Shown: piece by piece, positions 58,715 through 64,000 of the stretch
How positions within the stretch are numbered: the first letter of the stretch is position 1
Layout: every line of letters starts with the position of its first letter
Assembly (NCBI GenBank): GCA_030705885.1
Contig: JAUZPN010000001.1
Coordinates: 1 to 64,000 of the forward strand
Source: Bacillota bacterium
Lineage (GTDB): Bacteria; Bacillota; Clostridia; Clostridiales; Clostridiaceae
Length of the DNA stretch: 64,000 bases
Reading direction: 5' to 3'
Position numbers and translations under genes: made by a program
The notes under the pieces: generated by a model
Seen by the model: the letters and a program-made list of their open reading frames with translations, nothing else
What the model was told of the DNA's origin: nothing
Database searches by the model: none

Positions 58715-59641
58715 ATGCTGATTAATGAACAAATACTTAATAATATTCATTATTATATTTATGTTTTTACTGTTTATTCATTTATTGGATGGAGCTTAGA
58801 AACACCTTTTCACTCTTTCTATGCAAAAAAATTTATAAATAGGGGCTTTTTATATGGTCCATTCTGTCCTATTTATGGTGTAGGCTGCATGCTCCTCGTT
58901 AAATTTTTAAGTCCGCTTAAGTATAATATAATTATTTTATTCGTTACATCTGTTGTAGTAGCCTCAACTCTTGAATACTTTACTGGACTTGCAATGGAAA
59001 AATTATTTGACAGTAAGTGGTGGGATTACAGTGATAATAAATTTAATTTTCAAGGAAGAATATGCCTTCAGTACTCATTGTTTTGGGGTTTAGGCTCTGT
59101 ATTTGTAATAAAAGTACTTCATCCTTTTGTAAAAAAAATGCTTAACATGATTCCACTGCAATACTCAATATACATATGCTTAATAATAATTATTTACTTT
59201 ACTATTGATTCAATTTTTACGCTTATATCTGTTATTCAGCTTAAAAATTACTTAGAGCAGCTTTCTCAATTATCATCAGAAATTAAAGAAAGACTTGGAA
59301 ACATGACTGCAATTGCAATAGATAAAGTTGGAGACATAAAAAGCAGTGCTGCAGACAAAGCTTCTGAATTAAGAAGCTCAGCATCACATAAGGTTGGTGG
59401 ACTTAAAACCTCTGCTACAGAAAAAGTTGATGTTATAAAAAATTCAGCATCAAATAAAGTTACTGAATTTGAAAAAGCAGTACAGGATTTAAAAGTTAAA
59501 TATGAAAATTTACTTCATAAAGCAACAAGCAATTCAGCAAGACTTATAAAAGCGTTCCCTTATTTAACTTCTAAAAAATTCAATCAATCAATAAAAGATA
59601 TTAAAAAAAGTATAAATAAAAATTTTAAAAACCCAAGATAA
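58715..59641 (+). CDS. PF06541-type membrane protein with 11-residue-repeat tail
   Basis: 308 aa. Residues 1-178 form a five-helix membrane domain of the putative ABC-transporter type IV (CmpB) family: FIGWSLETPFHSF, GFLYGPFCPIYGVG, and the WWDYSDNKFNFQGRICL loop. Residues 204-258 are five perfect-length 11-residue repeats, each K-x-x-x-(I/L/F)-K/R-x-S-A-x-x or close, then a Lys-rich end. Such 11-mers make a long amphipathic helix like those of perilipins and synucleins, likely lying on the membrane. Function unknown. Ribosome site GAAAGG. Confidence 0.8.
   Translation: MLINEQILNNIHYYIYVFTVYSFIGWSLETPFHSFYAKKFINRGFLYGPFCPIYGVGCMLLVKFLSPLKYNIIILFVTSVVVASTLEYFTGLAMEKLFDSKWWDYSDNKFNFQGRICLQYSLFWGLGSVFVIKVLHPFVKKMLNMIPLQYSIYICLIIIIYFTIDSIFTLISVIQLKNYLEQLSQLSSEIKERLGNMTAIAIDKVGDIKSSAADKASELRSSASHKVGGLKTSATEKVDVIKNSASNKVTEFEKAVQDLKVKYENLLHKATSNSARLIKAFPYLTSKKFNQSIKDIKKSINKNFKNPR
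59324..59488 (+). repeat. Five 33-bp tandem units in the PF06541 gene
   Basis: Codes for residues 204-258: units starting KVGDIKSSAAD, KASELRSSASH, KVGGLKTSATE, KVDVIKNSASN and KVTEFEKAVQD. The DNA units have diverged, so the protein period, not the DNA, is conserved. Confidence 0.8.
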
Positions 59642-59660
59642 AAATTCTTGGGTTTTATTA
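59628..59660 (+). terminator. Terminator overlapping the PF06541 gene stop
   Basis: AAAACCCAAGA at 59628-59638 pairs with TCTTGGGTTTT at 59646-59656. The TAA stop is in the loop. T-rich tail. Confidence 0.85.
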
Positions 59661-59708
59661 TTGTGAACTGATTCACTTATAGAAGATTTTAGAATTCTGC
59701 TATTTTTG

Positions 59709-61208
59709 TTAAATTTTCTTCTCTATAGCATCAATAACTGTTTTAAGAGCCTTAATTCTAGAATACATCTTTGAATTTGATTCTATTATAGTCCAAGGTG
59801 CTCTTGTGGTACTGGTTTTAATTAGCATATCATTAGCAGCATCCTCATACCTTTCCCATTTTTCCCTGTTTCTCCAGTCTTCATCGGTTATTTTCCACTG
59901 TTTTTCAGGAGTATTCATTCTTTCATTAAATCTAGCAAGCTGCTCATCCTTATCAATTTGAAGCCAGAATTTAATTACAACTGCTCCAAAATTAATAAAC
60001 TGTTCTTCCATCTCATTAATTTCTTTGTAAGCTCTATTCCATTCTTCATATGAACAAAAACCTTCAACTCTTTCAACAAGCACTCTTCCATACCAGCTCC
60101 TGTCAAATATAGTTATGTGGCCAGCTTTAGGGAATTCGTTCCAAAATCTCCATAAATAATGATGAGATTTTTCAACTACATTAGGTGCTGCTATAGGTAC
60201 AACCTGATAACCCCTTGGATCTAAATTCTCAGTAATTCTTTTTATATTTCCTCCTTTACCAGCAGCATCCCAGCCTTCATATACTATTACAACAGGAATA
60301 CGCCTTGTGTAAAGTTCATGTTCAATTACACGCATCTTATTCTGATATTTTTTTAACTTTTCTTTATATTCCTCTTTTGAAATTGAAACTGATAAATCAA
60401 TATTACGAAGTATAGATGACTTTACAAGATTGTCTCCATTACATTGAGTATTATTTTGCAGGATGCTTGAAGTTGATGGTGCTTCAGCCTTCTCTTTTGC
60501 TGCATTTATTGCATTTTCTAAATTTAATATAATACTTGTAAATACTTTTACCTCTGCAAATTTTCTGTCATTACCTTCAATTATAGTCCATGGTGCATAA
60601 TCTTTATCTGTCTTTTCTATCATCTCTTCTGTTATTTTAATGTACTTTTCATACTGTTCATGATGTTTCCAATCATCCTTAGTAACTCTCCAAGCTGTAG
60701 AAGGATTGCTTTCCAATTCTAAAAATCTTTCCTTTTGTTTTTCTTTACTTATATGTATAAAAAATTTCATAATGATATTTCCATCATCAGATAATTGTCT
60801 TTCAAAAGAATTTATATCTTCAAATGTACTTTTTATCTCATTTCCCTCTATATCATTATCAATTCTTTCTACAAGAGTTCTTCTATACCAGCTTTTTTCA
60901 AAAATAGCTATTCTGCCTTTTGCAGGCGTTTTAACCCAAAACCTCCAAAGGAAAGGTCTCATCATTTCATCTTGATTTAAATAATTTGTTGTATAAACAT
61001 TAAATCCTCTAGGATCTAATGGAAGTATTAATTCATTAATTAATGTTCCCTTGCCTGAAGCTCCCCAACCTTCAAAAACTAACATGATAGGAATATTCAA
61101 CAATTTAGCTTCTCTTTGAAGCTCTCCAAGCTTAATCCTTAAGTCAGCCATTATTTCTTCGTATTCCTTTTTTTTAATTTTTTGAGATAAATCTAATTCT
61201 GAAAGCAT
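59709..61208 (-). CDS. Polyphosphate:AMP phosphotransferase (two-domain PPK2, class II)
   Basis: 499 aa with two PPK2 domains. Domain 1 has Walker A FEGWGASGKGTLINEL near residue 45 and domain 2 YEGWDAAGKGGNIKRI near 305. Both have the lid Arg/Trp segments (FWVKTPAKGRIAIFEKSWY and FWNEFPKAGHITIFDRSWYG). In studied class II enzymes AMP is converted to ADP with polyphosphate. The unlike P-loops suggest one domain does most of the chemistry. Ends about 65 bases from the plus-strand gene; its own terminator is not obvious. Confidence 0.9.
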   Translation of the reverse strand: MLSELDLSQKIKKKEYEEIMADLRIKLGELQREAKLLNIPIMLVFEGWGASGKGTLINELILPLDPRGFNVYTTNYLNQDEMMRPFLWRFWVKTPAKGRIAIFEKSWYRRTLVERIDNDIEGNEIKSTFEDINSFERQLSDDGNIIMKFFIHISKEKQKERFLELESNPSTAWRVTKDDWKHHEQYEKYIKITEEMIEKTDKDYAPWTIIEGNDRKFAEVKVFTSIILNLENAINAAKEKAEAPSTSSILQNNTQCNGDNLVKSSILRNIDLSVSISKEEYKEKLKKYQNKMRVIEHELYTRRIPVVIVYEGWDAAGKGGNIKRITENLDPRGYQVVPIAAPNVVEKSHHYLWRFWNEFPKAGHITIFDRSWYGRVLVERVEGFCSYEEWNRAYKEINEMEEQFINFGAVVIKFWLQIDKDEQLARFNERMNTPEKQWKITDEDWRNREKWERYEDAANDMLIKTSTTRAPWTIIESNSKMYSRIKALKTVIDAIEKKI

Positions 61209-61268
61209 AGTTCTTCTCTCCTTACCAAAAAAATTATAAAATCATTATACCATTTATTTTTACATAAA

Positions 61269-61342
61269 TATACTATCCCCTCTCACAAAGTTCCACTAAA
61301 TTTCTAAAAGAAACTTTTTTCTGATATCATTTACAAATTAAC
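61269..61342 (-). repeat. Palindromic repeat, copy 13 (truncated)
   Basis: TATACTATCCCCTCTCACAA start and TTTCTAAAAGAAACTTTTTT centre. The right arm breaks off after TTTACAAATTAA. It sits between the phosphotransferase gene and the spoVR terminator. Confidence 0.8.
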
Positions 61343-61346
61343 ATAA

Positions 61347-61368
61347 AAAACTCCGGCAAAAGCCGGAG
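61347..61368 (-). terminator. Intrinsic terminator after spoVR
   Basis: CTCCGGC (61351-61357), AAAA loop, GCCGGAG (61362-61368). TTTTTT follows on the minus strand. Confidence 0.9.
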
Positions 61369-61372
61369 TAAA

Positions 61373-62740
61373 TTAGCTATTATATATTTTTTTATTTTCA
61401 TCACATGTTATACTAATGCTTCTTCCACTAATAAAAGTATTTAATATAACCTTATGTCCCCACAAATCTACAATGTATTTTAATGTTGATTCGGCATATG
61501 CCATATTAAGCTCCTTACCATCATACACATGCTCTAATGTAAGAGTCTTATCGCTCTTTGACATATCCGAGATTCTTATGTACGGAATAGTTCCCATGCC
61601 GCAGGAACTGCTTAAAGTATTTCTAACCTCTATCCATCCATCTTCGTCAGATATATTTTTTATTATATAATCATTATCTTTTTTAAAATATTCAAATAAA
61701 TTCAATTCTTCACATAAATCACGTGTCAAATATCTTCTGATAAATGATTCATCTCTTTCCATATACCTGACTTCAAATATTTTCTTTTCTCCATACCTTT
61801 CCATAAGGGATTTATATATTTCAAATCCTATATAATATGGATTTATACTGCCTGGAATTGGAGTTATAACATCATTGTGGCGTTTAATAAATTCAAGATA
61901 AAGCTGACTATCAAGGTTAAGCTTTTTCAAAATATTGTAATGCCAAAAGCTTGCCCAGCCTTCATTCATTATTTTTGTTTCAATCTGAGGAATAAAATAC
62001 TTTGTTTCCTCTCTTACAATGTCTAGGATATTTCTCTGCCACTCAGCAAGCTCACCATATTTAGAAATAAAATATAGTATATCATCCTCTGGCTTTAAAG
62101 GAATTTTTGTAATATCAGCCATATCTATTGGAACATTTGGCACTAATATATCCCTATTGCTGTTTTTCTCTTTATAATCATCAACTATTCTCTTCTTGAT
62201 TTCAGAATTACTTATCCTTTTTTCACCAATTACTCTTGATGTCTGAAACCTTATTGAATGAGATGCATCAAGAACTTTTTCAACGCCTTCATAACCTATA
62301 CTAGGATCATTTACATAGCTTCTTATAATATCAGCATGATTTTTAAACATTTCTACAGTATATTTTGCATCAGTGCCCTCTCTAAAAAGCCTGTTATTTT
62401 TAAAGAAATCATTATGACCATAAACATGAGCTATAGTAAGTATCTGCAAAAGCAGCGTATTATCTTTCATCAAATAGGCAATACAAGGATCTGAATTAAT
62501 AACCATTTCATAAGGCAGACCTGTCAAATTATATTTATGAAGGGTTTTTAGTTTTTCGTAAGCCTTTCCAAAACTCCAGTGAGGATATCTGGAAGGCATT
62601 CCAACATAGACTTCATAAGCTATCATGTCGTTATAATTAATTATCTCGAATTCCTGAGGATAAAAATCAAGTCCTACATTTACTGCCATAGCCTCAATTT
62701 TTTCACTCCAGTCTTCCAAATCCTTTAACATATACTCCAC
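61373..62740 (-). CDS. spoVR: SpoVR family protein
   Basis: 455 aa from GTG at 62740, with GGGGGTGA 6 bases upstream. SpoVR hallmarks: DFYPQEFEIINYNDMIAYEVYVGMP-type N-terminus, HVYGHNDFFKNN, and EGWASFWHY in the middle. In Bacillus it is SigE-controlled and affects spore cortex formation. It starts 13 bases after yhbH, the usual prkA-yhbH-spoVR order. Confidence 0.95.
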   Translation of the reverse strand: MEYMLKDLEDWSEKIEAMAVNVGLDFYPQEFEIINYNDMIAYEVYVGMPSRYPHWSFGKAYEKLKTLHKYNLTGLPYEMVINSDPCIAYLMKDNTLLLQILTIAHVYGHNDFFKNNRLFREGTDAKYTVEMFKNHADIIRSYVNDPSIGYEGVEKVLDASHSIRFQTSRVIGEKRISNSEIKKRIVDDYKEKNSNRDILVPNVPIDMADITKIPLKPEDDILYFISKYGELAEWQRNILDIVREETKYFIPQIETKIMNEGWASFWHYNILKKLNLDSQLYLEFIKRHNDVITPIPGSINPYYIGFEIYKSLMERYGEKKIFEVRYMERDESFIRRYLTRDLCEELNLFEYFKKDNDYIIKNISDEDGWIEVRNTLSSSCGMGTIPYIRISDMSKSDKTLTLEHVYDGKELNMAYAESTLKYIVDLWGHKVILNTFISGRSISITCDENKKIYNS

Positions 62741-62753
62741 TAAAATTCACCCC

Positions 62754-63986
62754 CTATACGCATTTTACATCAGCAGTAAGCATATCCTTTAATGCTTTCC
62801 ACAAGTCTTCCTTACCTTTTATATTTACAGAAACAAAATTATCATTTTTTATTTCATCATCAAATCTTTTCTTGATTGTATTATAATAAGATACAGCCAT
62901 TATTTCAGCATAACCAAATAAGTTACTTACCTCACAGAGCTCCCTGCCATATTTTACAGCCTTATCATTATCCTCACTCCAATTGTCGCCATCTGTAACA
63001 TCAAAGGTGTAAATATTCCAAAAGCTAGGATTGTATTTTTCTTGAATTATTTCTAATGCCTTTATATAACCACTTGAAATATAAGTTCCGCCAGATTCAA
63101 CCTTGTGAAAAAACTCATCTTCATTAACAATCTTTGCTTCAGTTGAATGTGAAATAAAAACAACCTCCACATTTAAATACTTCATTTTAACAAATTGATA
63201 TAGCAAAAAGAAAAATGAACGGGCTAAATACTTCTTAGTCTGATCCATAGAACCTGAAGTATCCATTATACAAATTACAACAGCATTAAACTCTTTCTTT
63301 GTAGTCTGCTTAATCCTAAAAAATCTAAGATCATCTTCTTTAAATGGAAATCTTGAAATTCCATTTTCCTTTCTAAACCCTGCTTTCTGTTCAATGTCAT
63401 TTGTATTTAATAAATCATTATCCTGTGCTTCCTCCTGCTTTTCTCTTAATGCTTTTAAAGCTCCCTGCTTTCTTTTAAGCTTTTCAATTACAGAACGCTT
63501 TTTAGCAAATCTAGGTTTAATACCATGTTTTTTATAACCTGACCTCTTAGTTGAATTTTCAGACAAAACCTCAGACATTTTTTTCTTATTCAAATTAGGA
63601 AGATTTAAGTCTTCAAAAACATAACTTATTATATCCTCAATAGTTACTTCAGTTTCATATATATCTTCTCCTTCATCATTACCAGCACCTTTACTTCCTT
63701 TTCCTTTAGCATCATCGCCATCTGAACCTATTTTATCTCCTTTTTTTTCCGAGCCGTCACCGCTGCCTACTCCAGGAACATTTTTATCAAAAATAAATTG
63801 ATATTCCTTAAGTCCCTTAATTGGTATCTTAACTTTTTTACTTTTTGTCTGACCAATAATACTTTCTTCGGATAAAATATCTGCTAAATTCTCTTTAATA
63901 GCCTTTTCAACTATTTGATTATGCCTTCTCTTATCCTCTACAGCTCTTTCATGTCCAATAGGATTAAAACCCCTTAAAATTGCCAT
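62754..63986 (-). CDS. yhbH: YhbH-type DUF444 protein with VWA domain
   Basis: 410 aa. Starts [23 protein letters not shown], a family signature. A low-complexity Gly/Lys/Asp region follows at about 75-105. The C-terminal von Willebrand A-like domain carries the metal-site motif [13 protein letters not shown] near residue 243. In Bacillus it works with the PrkA kinase and SpoVR; prkA should lie just past the window edge. GAAGGATTGAT site before ATG. Confidence 0.93.
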   Translation of the reverse strand: MAILRGFNPIGHERAVEDKRRHNQIVEKAIKENLADILSEESIIGQTKSKKVKIPIKGLKEYQFIFDKNVPGVGSGDGSEKKGDKIGSDGDDAKGKGSKGAGNDEGEDIYETEVTIEDIISYVFEDLNLPNLNKKKMSEVLSENSTKRSGYKKHGIKPRFAKKRSVIEKLKRKQGALKALREKQEEAQDNDLLNTNDIEQKAGFRKENGISRFPFKEDDLRFFRIKQTTKKEFNAVVICIMDTSGSMDQTKKYLARSFFFLLYQFVKMKYLNVEVVFISHSTEAKIVNEDEFFHKVESGGTYISSGYIKALEIIQEKYNPSFWNIYTFDVTDGDNWSEDNDKAVKYGRELCEVSNLFGYAEIMAVSYYNTIKKRFDDEIKNDNFVSVNIKGKEDLWKALKDMLTADVKCV

Positions 63987-64000
63987 ACTATCAATCCTTC

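Noticed and set aside
12483-61342. The 103-bp repeats as a CRISPR array
   Set aside because: Copies are kilobases apart, in both orientations, and without regular spacers or cas genes.

Overview
The window is a low-G+C, spore-forming Firmicute chromosome, most likely Clostridium sensu stricto. Most lines read near 28 % G+C. There are sporulation genes (gpr, spoIIP, yqfC, yqfD, spoVR, yhbH, a CotS-like gene), a CIRCE/HrcA heat-shock operon, a tyrosine T-box, and the usual Firmicute order around dnaG-rpoD and rpsT-gpr-spoIIP-lepA-hemW-hrcA-grpE-dnaK-dnaJ-prmA-rsmE-mtaB-rpsU-yqeY. I cannot name the species from sequence alone.

Layout. 1-2537 is the 5' part of a secreted GH43 glycosidase with two CBM6 modules and Thr-Pro linkers, clearly richer in G+C than its surroundings. 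2800-3060 is a transposase remnant and 3317-4975 is glnS. 5210-12008 is the accessory island: two complete alpha/beta pairs of nitrogenase component-1-like proteins transcribed away from each other, with a nitroreductase leading the left operon and an attenuator-like terminator in the leader of the right operon. No nifH, nifB or other nif gene is present. 12075-24 kb holds rnpB, nif3-like yqfO, trmK, a PH-domain membrane protein, rpoD, dnaG, dgt, a CotS-like gene and a tyrosine phenol-lyase-like gene behind a tyrosine T-box. 23-34 kb holds ppdK, a UBA/DUF4342 gene, recO, era, a dgkA-PAP2 fusion, ybeY, pgpH, yqfD, yqfC and yqeY. 34-49.7 kb is the rpsU-to-rpsT core with the dnaK operon. 49.7-64 kb holds holA, comEC, a P-type ATPase-like protein with damaged catalytic motifs, a MIF-like tautomerase, a DinG/XPD-like helicase with an N-terminal nuclease domain, a PF06541 membrane protein with an 11-residue-repeat tail, a two-domain polyphosphate:AMP phosphotransferase, spoVR and yhbH.

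Two things stand out. First, the nitrogenase-like island. Pair B (9146-12008) keeps all P-cluster-type cysteines plus the cofactor Cys and His positions of NifD. Pair A (5210-8125) keeps the cysteines but has Gly where pair B has that His. This resembles the split between a catalytic DK-type pair and an EN-type scaffold pair. Both alpha chains appear to lack the His195-type residue needed for N2 reduction, so the substrate is probably not N2. Second, a family of 101-103 bp imperfect-palindrome repeats occurs 13 times between core genes. Two copies supply the stop codon and last residues of the adjacent gene (yqfO and rsmE). No transposase for them is present, so they look like a non-autonomous element (MITE).

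Most core genes lie on the minus strand in a few long operons. Plus-strand genes are pair B, the CotS-like gene, rpsT and the PF06541 gene.
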